In this document: positions 1-8,877 of the stretch, in pieces
Numbering within the stretch: position 1 is the first letter of the stretch
Layout: every line of letters begins with the position of its first letter
From: an uncultured Pelagibacteraceae bacterium
Lineage (GTDB): Bacteria; Pseudomonadota; Alphaproteobacteria; Pelagibacterales; Pelagibacteraceae
Length of the DNA stretch: 33,172 nt
NCBI GenBank assembly: GCA_902555065.1
Contig: CACDQQ010000009.1
Span: 1 to 33,172, forward strand
Reading direction: 5' to 3'
Notes under the pieces: model-generated
Seen by the model: only the letters and a program-made list of their open reading frames with translations
The model's database searches: none
What the model was told of the DNA's origin: nothing
Made by a program: the position numbers and the translations under genes

Positions 1-93
1 CTGTGAATAATTTGAATTAAAAATACTTAGCAAAAATAAAAGAATAAAATTTATATATTTCATAAACGACAATTAAATTTTTATCTGTATTTT

Positions 94-1572
94 TTATAAT
101 AGAGCTTTCTGAACTGATAATTTCCAACCATTTATTAAATCGTTCCTAACTTTTCGGTTTATTTTAGGCTTAAAAATTTTATCTTTTTTCCATTTCCTCT
201 TGATTTGATATAATGATTTAAATAATCCAATTTGATATCCAGCTAGTAAGGCTACTCCTAAACCAGTTGTTTCTAATACCTTTGGTCTTTCTGTATTTAT
301 ATTTATGATGTCAGATAAAAATTGCGAAAACCAGTTGTTTTTTACCATGCCTCCATCAATCTTAAGTTTAGTTGGTTTTAAACCATCTTTTTTCATTGCA
401 TTAAATAAATCATTACTTTGATAGGCAACTGACTCTAATACTGCTCTAACTAAGGTTTTCCAATCACTATTTCTTGTTAAACCTGTTATTACCCCTCTTG
501 CATCAGGCCTCCAATAAGGTGCTCCCATTCCACTGAAGGCAGGCACAACGTATACACCCTCATTATTTTTTTTTGATTGAGCAATTGTTTCCGTATCAAA
601 AGCATTGTTAATAAATTTTAATTTATCTCTTAACCATTGTACACCTGCACCTGCAATAAAAATAGATCCTTCAAGAGCATAAGTATTTTTTCCATTCAAT
701 CTGTAACATATTGTTGTTAATAATTTATTTTTAGAATAAATTTTTTTTGAACCAGTATTCATTATGACAAAGGCACCAGTTCCATATGTGCTTTTTACTG
801 AACCTCTTTCAAAGCATGACTGTCCTACTGCAGCTGCTTGTTGGTCTCCTAGAACTGCTGATATTGGTATTTCACTGCCGACAATTCTCTTACTTGTTAA
901 ACCAAAATTATCAGCTGAATTTTTAACTTTTGGCAAAATATTTTCAGAAATTTTAAGTTTTTTTAAGATTTCTTTATCCCATTTATTATTATTAATGTTA
1001 AATAACATGGTCCTACAAGCATTAGTTGCTTCTGTTAAATGATGTTGCCCATTAGTAAGTTTCCAAATAAGGAAAGTATCAACAGTACCAAATAATAAAT
1101 TATTTGATTTTAAAAGTTTCTTAACATTTTTTACGTTTTCTACTATCCATTTAATTTTAGTTGCAGAAAAATATGGGTCAATAAATAATCCAGTTTTTTT
1201 TCTAAAAATTTTTTCATAATTTTTTTTCTTTAACTCTTCACAATAGTCTTGGGTTCTTCTATCTTGCCAAACAATTGCGTTGTAGACTGGTTTTCCTGTT
1301 TTCTTATTCCAAAGAATAGTTGTCTCTCTCTGGTTAGTTATTCCTATACTTAATATTTTTCCTCTTAATAGTGATGCTTTTTTTATTACTTTTTTCAACG
1401 CTTTTAGAGTTGTAAGCCAAATTTCGTTTGGATTATGCTCCACCCATCCATTTTTTGGAAAATATTGATTAAATTCAAACTGGGATGTAAATTTTATATT
1501 ACCATCTAAATCAAAGAGAATTGCTCTAGTTGATGTTGTGCCTTGGTCAATAGCAACAAGAAATTTTTTCAC
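94..1572 (-). CDS. glpK: Glycerol kinase
   Basis: ATP-dependent phosphorylation of glycerol to sn-glycerol-3-phosphate in the cytosol, a FGGY-family kinase of 492 residues (E. coli GlpK is about 502). Visible motifs are the N-terminal phosphate loop GTTSTR (11-16), NQRETT (80-85, glycerol-binding Arg/Glu), VWQDRR (101-106) and GDQQAA (242-247), which carries the catalytic-base aspartate. The start codon is GTG at 1570-1572; the FGGY N-terminus begins immediately after it, so no other start fits. It lies 74 bases downstream of the 5'-nucleotidase on the same strand and is probably the last gene of that unit. No glycerol facilitator gene is in the window, so glycerol may enter by diffusion or come from internal hydrolysis. 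The product feeds GlpD encoded at 10371. Function is secure from motifs and full length. Confidence 0.95.
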   Translation of the reverse strand: MKKFLVAIDQGTTSTRAILFDLDGNIKFTSQFEFNQYFPKNGWVEHNPNEIWLTTLKALKKVIKKASLLRGKILSIGITNQRETTILWNKKTGKPVYNAIVWQDRRTQDYCEELKKKNYEKIFRKKTGLFIDPYFSATKIKWIVENVKNVKKLLKSNNLLFGTVDTFLIWKLTNGQHHLTEATNACRTMLFNINNNKWDKEILKKLKISENILPKVKNSADNFGLTSKRIVGSEIPISAVLGDQQAAAVGQSCFERGSVKSTYGTGAFVIMNTGSKKIYSKNKLLTTICYRLNGKNTYALEGSIFIAGAGVQWLRDKLKFINNAFDTETIAQSKKNNEGVYVVPAFSGMGAPYWRPDARGVITGLTRNSDWKTLVRAVLESVAYQSNDLFNAMKKDGLKPTKLKIDGGMVKNNWFSQFLSDIININTERPKVLETTGLGVALLAGYQIGLFKSLYQIKRKWKKDKIFKPKINRKVRNDLINGWKLSVQKALL

Positions 1573-1646
1573 AATTTAAGTCTATACCTAAATTTTTTTT
1601 TCTAAAAGTAAAAACTAATACAAGCTGGAAGGATATGAATTTTAAA

Positions 1647-3410
1647 TTATTTAGTGAAAGATTGAGTTGAGTATTCTGACAAGGGAAGTTTTGATAAAGT
1701 TTTTATCTTTTTGACATAATCTACAAAAGATTGAGCATAGCCGAGATATGTATTTACTACTCTTCCTTGCTTAGATATAATTCCAAAAGTTTTATATCCA
1801 TCTTTACCAGCTGCAATATAGTTATTTGTTGCTACTGTATAAGTCTTACTTGGATTTATCTTTACCCAACTCTTGTCTGTTCTACCCTTAAACTCTAAAT
1901 TTATCACTCTATTTCCTTTACTATTGCTTGCTTGAACATCCCATCTCAATCCAGCAGCATATGGATAGGCTCCTGTAGAACCATCTGGAGTTAAAGCATA
2001 ATCAATTGAGTCTTCCAAAACATTTTTAATTTCTTCTCCACTCATTTTCAATTCTACAATAGTATTACTGAAAGGTAATAAAGTATACGCGTCCCCAATT
2101 GTAATATTGCCTTCTTTTATATCTATTCTTGTTCCACCACCATTTTGAATTGCAATATCACTTAATTTGGACATTTCTCTGAAGGCGTGTGCTACAATAT
2201 TCGAAATATCGGATCCATTTTTTTCAGTTTTTGATACATCACAAAGTTTTGACTTTCCTTGTCCAGGAATTCTTTCAAGACATAAATCATCAGTTACTCT
2301 GCCAATTACTTCACTGCTTTTTTCTTTAACTTCATTTTTGTATTTTTCTAATATTTTTGATGCTTGTGCGTCAGCCTCTACGATTGAAATATTTGGATTA
2401 ACTTCGATAGCCTTGTATACGGCTTCTCTATAATTACCATCTATCTCAACTCTTTTTCCATTTGAATCTTTTCTCTTAAAGGAATCATCTAACATTATAT
2501 GTGGTATTCCATCACATGACTTGATGGTGCCATCGTTATTAAACTCGATATTAAGTTCTCCAACAATTTGAGAATATTCCCATGCTGTAACTATACAAAC
2601 ATCTTCCTCATTTTTATTTTTGACTACAGTTGGGTAGGCCCCATTAGAATTTAGTCCTACATTATCGAAATCTCCAGTTAGACTATGAGAATCACCTCCA
2701 ACTATAACATCAACATCTGTGAGAAGTTTAGCCATGTTAATCTCATTTTTATATCCATAATGAGTTAAAAGAATTATCTTATTGATTCCTTGTTGTTTAA
2801 GCTTATTTATATTTTCTTGTGCTGAATTAATTTCATCTAAAAATAAAGTTGTGTCGTCTGGATTTGATGACTCTCTCGTTTTTTTTGAGATCACAATTCC
2901 AATTACTCCAATTTTTTGATTTCCTTTATTGATTATAGTGTAAGGTTTAATTTTTTTTGACAAAGGTGAGTTTATTTTTGCTTTAATGTTTGCTGACAAA
3001 ACTGGAGTCTTACACTTATCAGTATGAAGATAATCTAAAAACTCAACTAAACTCTTATCACCATCATCAAATTCATGATTTCCTATAGCGAAAGCATCAA
3101 AACAAATTTGATTCATCATTTCTGCATCTGCTTTGCCCTTGAAAAGAGTGTAATATAATGTCCCTGTAATAGCATCACCCGCATGAAGCTTGATAACATT
3201 TTCATTTTTTAATTTTAATTCTTTAAATTTTGCTACGACAGATGGAAAACCGCCTGATACAACTCTCGTCTTTTCACCATCTAAATTTAAATCAAGTCTT
3301 TTATTTGGTTCCAAATGAGAGTGATGATCATTTATATGTAAAATGGTAATTTTATCTGCTAAAGCTGATGAACTTAAAATAAGTGAAAAAATAATTAAAA
3401 ATAATTTCAT
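1647..3410 (-). CDS. Exported 5'-nucleotidase / 2',3'-cyclic phosphodiesterase family protein (UshA-like)
   Basis: A 587-residue periplasmic metallophosphoesterase that removes phosphate from nucleotides and probably related esters. Residues 1-18 form a signal peptide ending ALA before DKITILH. The metallophosphatase core shows ND-x-H (27-30), GDAITG (78-83), GNHEFD (110-115), a THYG motif around 216-219 and GGDSHS (238-243), all expected metal or phosphate ligands. The C-terminal 5'-nucleotidase domain begins near residue 360 and has the nucleoside-binding QNGGG-R pattern. It lies between the 2H phosphoesterase (199 bases upstream) and glpK (74 bases downstream) on the same strand, consistent with phosphate or nucleoside scavenging beside glycerol-phosphate uptake. 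Exact substrates cannot be read from sequence: nucleotides, 2',3'-cyclic nucleotides and UDP-sugars are all known for this family. Confidence 0.9.
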   Translation of the reverse strand: MKLFLIIFSLILSSSALADKITILHINDHHSHLEPNKRLDLNLDGEKTRVVSGGFPSVVAKFKELKLKNENVIKLHAGDAITGTLYYTLFKGKADAEMMNQICFDAFAIGNHEFDDGDKSLVEFLDYLHTDKCKTPVLSANIKAKINSPLSKKIKPYTIINKGNQKIGVIGIVISKKTRESSNPDDTTLFLDEINSAQENINKLKQQGINKIILLTHYGYKNEINMAKLLTDVDVIVGGDSHSLTGDFDNVGLNSNGAYPTVVKNKNEEDVCIVTAWEYSQIVGELNIEFNNDGTIKSCDGIPHIMLDDSFKRKDSNGKRVEIDGNYREAVYKAIEVNPNISIVEADAQASKILEKYKNEVKEKSSEVIGRVTDDLCLERIPGQGKSKLCDVSKTEKNGSDISNIVAHAFREMSKLSDIAIQNGGGTRIDIKEGNITIGDAYTLLPFSNTIVELKMSGEEIKNVLEDSIDYALTPDGSTGAYPYAAGLRWDVQASNSKGNRVINLEFKGRTDKSWVKINPSKTYTVATNNYIAAGKDGYKTFGIISKQGRVVNTYLGYAQSFVDYVKKIKTLSKLPLSEYSTQSFTK

Positions 3411-3609
3411 GACGGGATAATCGTTATAAAATATGAAAGTATTTTTACTAAAAAGTGAAAGATTTATTAAAAAAATTTAAACTAATTATTACTTATGCTC
3501 GATAAAAAACAATTTTAAATTTGATGAAAATTTTAATAATAACAAATAATCATATCTATTATGAGCTGATTGAGTTTGGGGCTTAAAGAATATTTAGAAT
3601 TAAAAACTG

Positions 3610-4329
3610 TTACAGACTGGAAGGATTAACACTTTTAAATTCTAACATGTTCTCAAAAGTACACATTTCAGGTTTTGAAAAAGTAATTTTTGGAAATTTT
3701 TTACTAAAGTCTAAAAATAGTTTTTTATTAAATTCAATTAAATTACTTATTTCAATCTCACTAAGCTCTCTTAAGATATATGCCAAAGTAATATGAAAAG
3801 TATATCTTTGATGGTTTTCAAATTTAATTTTTAATAAGCTACTTAGTTCATCTCTACAATTTCTAAGAATTTTTTCATCCTTTTTAGAAAAAGGTTCTAA
3901 AATAATACTATAACCACCAAAAAATGTTTTTAGTTTAAGATTAAATTCTTTTGGAAAATTATAGTTTTTAATTCTTTTATTTAATTCAAAAGCTATATCT
4001 TTGTGATCCATATCAAGATCTATATCTGATGGCCAATTATTTGTATTTTTTGTATTTAAATTACAACAATCAAATAATGTCATATGAAAACTGGATGGAG
4101 GTAAATAGAAGTAAGTTTTTTCTGGATTAAAATTTTTTATTTTTTTTTGAAAACTACTAATTTCATCGGATAAATTGGTATTAAGAGGAATATTACAAAT
4201 TATTGTACAACCTGGAAAGGGTAAAGGATTTCCTTTGTCATCAAATTTATTTTCAGCACCTTTTAAAGTATATCCTTCAAGTTTTCCTGCTAAAAATTTC
4301 TCTTGGTTATTAACTATATTTAAATCCAT
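3610..4329 (-). CDS. 2H phosphoesterase family protein (DUF1868-like)
   Basis: A 239-residue protein without signal peptide, so cytosolic. It carries two H-x-T motifs, H82-M-T84 (in FHMTLFDC) and H179-I-T181 (in YTFHITLAY), about 97 residues apart; this pair defines the 2H phosphoesterase superfamily, which acts on 2',3'-cyclic phosphates or other phosphodiesters. The N-terminal block around GNPLPFPGCTII and the length resemble DUF1868 proteins, from memory. The gene starts 9 bases after the ugpQ stop codon and is almost certainly co-transcribed with the Ugp transporter genes. Its substrate is unknown; the setting suggests a glycerophosphodiester or cyclic phosphate imported by Ugp or made during its breakdown, which is inference. 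The superfamily call is fairly sure, the role is not. Confidence 0.75.
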   Translation of the reverse strand: MDLNIVNNQEKFLAGKLEGYTLKGAENKFDDKGNPLPFPGCTIICNIPLNTNLSDEISSFQKKIKNFNPEKTYFYLPPSSFHMTLFDCCNLNTKNTNNWPSDIDLDMDHKDIAFELNKRIKNYNFPKEFNLKLKTFFGGYSIILEPFSKKDEKILRNCRDELSSLLKIKFENHQRYTFHITLAYILRELSEIEISNLIEFNKKLFLDFSKKFPKITFSKPEMCTFENMLEFKSVNPSSL

Positions 4330-4338
4330 TAAGATAAA

Positions 4339-5259
4339 CTAAAACCATTTTATATTTTCTTTCTCACAAAGTTCTTTCAACCTTAATGGATAATCTGTCA
4401 TAATACCATCTACACCGTACTCAACCATCTTTAACATTTCGTACTCTTTGTTTACTGTCCATACATTTACTGGCAATTCTTCTTGATGAGAAATATCGAC
4501 AAGTTTTTTTGTAATGTCTTTTCGGTATGGATGCCAAGCTTTTCCACCTTGTGACTTTATAATTTTTGGCAATTCATGATCTTCATAATAAGGCAAAAAA
4601 CTCAACCATGGAGATCTGTTGTAAATAGTTTGATTAATATTAATTCCTGTCAAATGTTGAGTTAAGTAAGCTCTTGGAATTTCAGGATACTGATTTTTAA
4701 TTACTGATAAAGTTCTCCAATCAAATGATGAAACGATTATTTTATCTTTTAAAGATGATTCATTTATATCGTTCATAATTAATTTTACTGTATCTTCTGG
4801 TTCTGGTGTCAAATTTTCTTCCTCTGGTGTAGATTTAATTTCTAAATTTATTAATAATTTTTCAGATTTATTTTTTGAAGACATTTCTAATAATTCAGAA
4901 AGTTTTGGTATTCTTTGGTTTTCTAATTTTTTTTGATTAATAAATCTTCTTCCGTATCTGGATAATTTATTTACTGAACCTACATCAAACTTTGAAAGTT
5001 CTGCATAAGTTAAATCAAATATTTTTAAATTTTCATCCTCTATCCAATTTCCCTCATTATCTTTTGTTCTGCTTGGATCTAATCTAAAATCATGAGCAAT
5101 AACTGGTACAAGATCCTTAGAAATTAATATATCTGTTTCGTATGCATTAATATTGTTTTCAAATAAGTATTTAAAACTTTCTAGAGTGTTTTCGGGAAGA
5201 TCTCCTCTTGCTCCTCGGTGACCATAAATTTTTATATGATTTGGTTTGCTTAAAATCAA
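4339..5259 (-). CDS. ugpQ: Glycerophosphodiester phosphodiesterase, cytosolic
   Basis: Hydrolyses glycerophosphodiesters such as glycerophosphocholine or glycerophosphoethanolamine to sn-glycerol-3-phosphate and an alcohol. The 306-residue protein has the GDPD TIM-barrel signature: H14-R-G with E24-N-T, metal ligands E41 and D43 in ETDI, and the second catalytic histidine H56 in AHDF. The closing W-T-V-N and GVDGIMTDYP motifs are also present. There is no signal peptide, as in E. coli UgpQ, which hydrolyses diesters as they come through the Ugp transporter. The start is a TTG at 5257-5259, two bases after the ugpC stop; no ATG lies between that point and the catalytic HRG motif, so a non-ATG start is required. 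That could lower its expression relative to UgpC. Family assignment is secure. Confidence 0.93.
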   Translation of the reverse strand: MILSKPNHIKIYGHRGARGDLPENTLESFKYLFENNINAYETDILISKDLVPVIAHDFRLDPSRTKDNEGNWIEDENLKIFDLTYAELSKFDVGSVNKLSRYGRRFINQKKLENQRIPKLSELLEMSSKNKSEKLLINLEIKSTPEEENLTPEPEDTVKLIMNDINESSLKDKIIVSSFDWRTLSVIKNQYPEIPRAYLTQHLTGININQTIYNRSPWLSFLPYYEDHELPKIIKSQGGKAWHPYRKDITKKLVDISHQEELPVNVWTVNKEYEMLKMVEYGVDGIMTDYPLRLKELCEKENIKWF

Positions 5260-5261
5260 AA

Positions 5262-6314
5262 TTAATTAACTCTTTTGCCAGTGCTTTTATCAAAAATATA
5301 ATATTTATTGTTCTCAATATTAAGACTTAGATCAGCACCTTTTTCAATAGTTAGATTTCCCGGACACCTATAACAAAAGTCTTTTTTGTCTTTTAATTGA
5401 CCATAAACAAGATTATCCGAACCAAGTTGTTCCACTAAGTCTACTTTTAAATTAATTAAACTATTTTCACTTTGACTTAAATGTTCAGGTCTTATTCCTA
5501 ATTTTACTTCTCCCTCAAAGTCACTATCAATATCTTTAATTTCAAAACCTTCTGCAGATAATGTTTTATTTTTTATATTACCATCTAAAAAATTCATTTG
5601 AGGTGAGCCAATAAAACCAGCAACAAATAATGATTTTGGATTATCATATATCTCAATAGGAGTTCCAAGCTGTTCAATAATTCCATTGTTAATAACTGCT
5701 AATCTATCAGCAAGTGTCATGGCCTCTACTTGATCATGCGTAACAAATATGCTTGTTACTCCAACTTTCTGCTGAAGTTTTTTGATTTCAAGTCTCATCT
5801 GAATTCTTAATTTTGCATCTAAGTTTGAAAGAGGTTCATCAAATAAGAATATCTTAGGATTTCTAACAATTGCTCTACCCATTGCAACTCTTTGTCTTTG
5901 ACCTCCGGATAACATTGAAGGTTTTCTCTGTAAATAATCTGAAATTTGTAGCAGCTTAGCTGCATCATTTACTTTTTGCTCAATTGTTTCTTTGTCAATT
6001 CCTCTGTTTTTTAGACCATAAGCCAAGTTATTATAAACATTCATATGTGGGTATAATGCATAGTTCTGAAACACCATTGCTACATCTCTTTCAGACGGAT
6101 CTACCTCATTAATTAATTTTCCATCAAGATTAATATCACCCTCTGTAATATCCTCTAAGCCTGCAACCATTCTTAATAAAGTTGATTTTCCACATCCACT
6201 AGGTCCTACAAAAACCATAAACTCACCTTCTTCAACACTTAATGAAGTTTCATGAACAGCCTTAGTTCCATTTGGGTAAATCTTAGTCACATTTTTTAAA
6301 TCTAAAAAGCTCAT
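5262..6314 (-). CDS. ugpC: ABC transporter ATPase for glycerol-3-phosphate / glycerophosphodiesters
   Basis: The 350-residue cytoplasmic ATPase subunit of a CUT1-type importer. Walker A is GPSGCGKST (37-45), the Q-loop is VFQNYALYPH around Q83, the signature is LSGGQ (135-139), Walker B is IFLFDEP with catalytic E160, the D-loop is SNLD and the switch histidine is H193 in VTHDQVEA. Residues from about 235 form the C-terminal regulatory OB-fold region typical of MalK/UgpC, with the GIRPEHL motif. Start and stop abut the neighbours: the upstream permease stop and this ATG form TAAATG. Being flanked by ugpE and ugpQ makes UgpC a better call than MalK or MsmK, which have nearly the same domain layout. 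Confidence 0.93.
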   Translation of the reverse strand: MSFLDLKNVTKIYPNGTKAVHETSLSVEEGEFMVFVGPSGCGKSTLLRMVAGLEDITEGDINLDGKLINEVDPSERDVAMVFQNYALYPHMNVYNNLAYGLKNRGIDKETIEQKVNDAAKLLQISDYLQRKPSMLSGGQRQRVAMGRAIVRNPKIFLFDEPLSNLDAKLRIQMRLEIKKLQQKVGVTSIFVTHDQVEAMTLADRLAVINNGIIEQLGTPIEIYDNPKSLFVAGFIGSPQMNFLDGNIKNKTLSAEGFEIKDIDSDFEGEVKLGIRPEHLSQSENSLINLKVDLVEQLGSDNLVYGQLKDKKDFCYRCPGNLTIEKGADLSLNIENNKYYIFDKSTGKRVN

Positions 6315-7166
6315 TTATTTCTCCGTTTGAATTAATCCTTTTATGAACCATTTTTGTAAAAATACTACCACTAAAACTGGTGGGATCATTGACAAAATGA
6401 TATACGCAAATCTTTCTGCAGTTCTTGGCAGAGCAACTCCTTCATAGCTTTCTGTGTAAATAATCTTCATTCCCATTACAACAGTCCAGTATTCTTCTGC
6501 AGTTGTCATTATTAGTGGCCATAAATATTGGCTGTATCCATATACAAACATAAAGATAAACATTGCTGCTATCATGGTTTTAGATAATGGAACCAAGAAA
6601 TCTATGAAAAAACTCCAAGCATTTGCTCCGTCTAATTTTGCTGACTCCAAGAGTTCATCTGGAATTGTTTTATAAAATTGTCTGAAGAAAAATGTTGCTG
6701 TAGCTGAAGCAACTAATGGAAGGATAAGGCCTGTATATGAATTTGTTAAACCTAAATCAGATACAATTTTATAGCTTGGAAAAATTCTTACCTCCAAAGG
6801 AACAAGTAGAGTAATAAAGATTAACCAAAAAATTGGTACAGCTAATTTAAATCTATAATAAACCAAAGCATATGCTGACATTGCTGAAATAACTACCTTA
6901 AGTGTTGCAATTCCTAATGCCATTATAAAACTATTAATAAACATTTTTGCAGCAGTCACTTCTTCTGACCAACCACCTTTTTCATTTAAAACTTCGTTAT
7001 AGTTTCTTGCTAGCTGATCACCTATATGAAACTTCATACCTTCGGTTAATATAGTTACAGAGTCATGCGAAGAACTTGCAAAAGATATCCAAATAGGAAC
7101 TACCATTAACAAGACTCCTAGTATTAAAATAATATGAGCAATTATTTGAAGTGGTTTAATTTTCAT
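6315..7166 (-). CDS. ugpE: ABC permease UgpE (copy 1, more canonical)
   Basis: A 283-residue MalG-type inner-membrane permease with six predicted transmembrane segments. The cytoplasmic EAA loop reads E174-SAKLDG180 and is intact, so it should dock on UgpC. Compared with E. coli UgpE from memory, shared blocks include VRIFP, ASATATF-FRQF, PDEL, PLSKT, QYLWPL and a C-terminus ending in EK, all slightly closer than in the adjacent copy. It differs from that copy by about 13 extra residues in the loop before the last transmembrane segment (roughly 236-250). Its ATG overlaps the stop of the upstream permease gene as ATGA, indicating tight co-translation. It is the second of two tandem ugpE-like genes. 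Confidence 0.9.
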   Translation of the reverse strand: MKIKPLQIIAHIILILGVLLMVVPIWISFASSSHDSVTILTEGMKFHIGDQLARNYNEVLNEKGGWSEEVTAAKMFINSFIMALGIATLKVVISAMSAYALVYYRFKLAVPIFWLIFITLLVPLEVRIFPSYKIVSDLGLTNSYTGLILPLVASATATFFFRQFYKTIPDELLESAKLDGANAWSFFIDFLVPLSKTMIAAMFIFMFVYGYSQYLWPLIMTTAEEYWTVVMGMKIIYTESYEGVALPRTAERFAYIILSMIPPVLVVVFLQKWFIKGLIQTEK

Positions 7167-7984
7167 TTATCTTGAAAAACCCCCTTAATAAAATATTTCT
7201 GCAACACAATTATAATTAAAATTGGTGGCACCATAGACATCATCACGAAAGCAAAACGATGAACAATTGAACCCGACATCATTTTTAATCCCATAACCAC
7301 TGTCCAATATTGTTCTGAAGTTGTTACCAATAATGGCCATAGATACTGATTGTAGCCAAAAACAAACATAAATATTAACATCGCTACAATCATTGTTTTT
7401 GACAAAGGAATTAAAAAATCAACAAAAAATCTCCAGGTATTTGCTCCATCAAGTTTTGCGGATTCAAGTAATTCATCTGGAACGGTTTTATAAAATTGTC
7501 GAAAGAATAATGTTGCTATAGCTGATGCTGAAATAGGAACTATTAATCCAAAGTAAGAATTCACTAGATTAAGCTCAGCCATTACTGAATAAGTAGGGAA
7601 AATTCTTAACTCTAATGGTACTAAAATTGTAATAAATATAATCCAAAACAATAATGTTGCATATTTTATTCTGTAATAAACCAACGCGTAAGCAGCCATT
7701 AAAGATGTAACAACGGATAATATTGCAACTCCTGTAGCCATGATAAAACTATTAAAAAACATTTTTAATGCTGTTATCTCTTTAAAAAAACCACCCTGAT
7801 ATAATAAAACTCGTAAGTAATTTTCATAAAAGCTATCTCCTAAAAACATTTGGAGACCATTCATATTAATCATTGAACTCGTGTGCGTCGAGCTAGCAAA
7901 AATCATCCATACAGGAACTACCATGATTAGTATTCCAATGAGTAAAATTAAATGTGAAAAACTTGATGTGATAAATCTAGTCAT
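7163..7984 (-). CDS. ABC permease, UgpE paralogue (copy 2)
   Basis: A 273-residue MalG/UgpE-type permease with six predicted transmembrane segments and an intact EAA loop, E174-SAKLDG180. It aligns with the downstream ugpE without any gap from residue 11 to 190, with about 112 identical positions of 180 by hand count, so the two are tandem paralogues. Its loop before the last transmembrane segment is shorter. The start overlaps the ugpA stop as TAATG and its stop overlaps the next permease start as ATGA. It sits between ugpA and the canonical ugpE, where E. coli has nothing. Possible roles are a second permease combination with altered substrate range, a partner for the other UgpE, or redundancy. 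Transporter identity is sure; the specific job is unknown. Confidence 0.88.
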   Translation of the reverse strand: MTRFITSSFSHLILLIGILIMVVPVWMIFASSTHTSSMINMNGLQMFLGDSFYENYLRVLLYQGGFFKEITALKMFFNSFIMATGVAILSVVTSLMAAYALVYYRIKYATLLFWIIFITILVPLELRIFPTYSVMAELNLVNSYFGLIVPISASAIATLFFRQFYKTVPDELLESAKLDGANTWRFFVDFLIPLSKTMIVAMLIFMFVFGYNQYLWPLLVTTSEQYWTVVMGLKMMSGSIVHRFAFVMMSMVPPILIIIVLQKYFIKGVFQDK

Positions 7985-8862
7985 TAATTATAATGTATTT
8001 TCCCTTCGATATATCTAAATTGAAAAATCGTAATTACTAATACAATCAACATCATCATTATTGATTGAGCTCCTGCACTTCCTAAATCCAGTCCTCTAAA
8101 TCCATCCATGTAAGCTTTATAAACTAGAGTTCTTGTTTCACCGGAAGGAGCACCTATTGTTGTGGTATCAATAATTCCAAATGTATCAAAGAAAGCATAC
8201 GTTATATTAATAATTATTAAAAAGAATGTAGTTGGCATTAATAATGGGAATGTAATTGTCCAAAATCTTCTAAAACTATTTTTACAGTCAATCATTGATG
8301 CTTCAATTACAGATTTTTGTATAGCTTGAAGTCCAGCCAAGAAGAAAATAAAATTAGCACTGATTTGCTTCCAAGAACCAGCTATGATTACGTAAATATA
8401 AGAGTCGAACACACTTTCGTACCAATTAAATCCCCACAGTTCGTGAAATAAATGATAAAGAAGACCAAATCTTTCACTAAAAAAATAATTTGCCATTACA
8501 CCAACTACCGCAGGCGCAATTGCATAAGGCCAAATTAAAAGTGTTTTGTAAGTGCTTTTACCATGCATTACATTATTAGCCTGAACGGCAAGTAATAATC
8601 CAATTGAGCCTGTAATTAAAGTAATAACAAAACTATAAATAATAGTAAATTTGAAAGCTATGAAATAAGCTGGATCATCAAAAATAAATAAAAAATTGTC
8701 AAACCATACAAACTTCGATCCAAATCCAAAAGCATCTTGCATTGTAAATGCATCTCTAAAGGTTTGTATGATTGGCCAATATAAAAAAATTAACAATATA
8801 CCTAGCTGCGGAGCTAAGAAAAGATATTGTGAATAGCTAGATTTGAATTGGACTTTTTTCAT
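7984..8862 (-). CDS. ugpA: ABC permease UgpA
   Basis: A 292-residue MalF-type inner-membrane permease of the glycerol-3-phosphate importer. Blocks shared with E. coli UgpA (from memory) include YAFFDTF, the segment around TLVYKAY, GFRGLDL and a C-terminus of QFRY-E-K-Y type. Six transmembrane segments are predicted. The EAA-type coupling loop near 187-200 is unusual: where most permeases have D-G-A-G, this protein reads D192-C193-K194-N195, so the near-invariant glycine is missing. Both UgpE copies keep it. The gene starts 60 bases after the ugpB stop, with a strong hairpin in the gap, and it overlaps the next gene as TAATG. Family call is secure. Confidence 0.92.
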   Translation of the reverse strand: MKKVQFKSSYSQYLFLAPQLGILLIFLYWPIIQTFRDAFTMQDAFGFGSKFVWFDNFLFIFDDPAYFIAFKFTIIYSFVITLITGSIGLLLAVQANNVMHGKSTYKTLLIWPYAIAPAVVGVMANYFFSERFGLLYHLFHELWGFNWYESVFDSYIYVIIAGSWKQISANFIFFLAGLQAIQKSVIEASMIDCKNSFRRFWTITFPLLMPTTFFLIIINITYAFFDTFGIIDTTTIGAPSGETRTLVYKAYMDGFRGLDLGSAGAQSIMMMLIVLVITIFQFRYIEGKIHYN

Positions 8863-8877
8863 ACTTTTATAAAAATA

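Noticed and set aside
1..93. Possible terminator after glpK at the window edge
   Set aside because: AT-rich sequence without an inverted repeat that I can support.
764..1042. 92-residue plus-strand open frame inside glpK
   Set aside because: Antisense shadow of a clear kinase gene; sequence shows no domain and no initiation signal.
3411..3609. The longest spacer (199 bases), searched for a small RNA, tRNA or small gene
   Set aside because: Only frames of 15 or fewer codons and no convincing hairpin seen; it probably holds just the nucleotidase promoter.
1625..3624. Ten-base repeat CTGGAAGGAT near 1625 and 3615
   Set aside because: Ten-mers repeat by chance in 33 kb, one copy lies in coding sequence, and the surroundings are unrelated.
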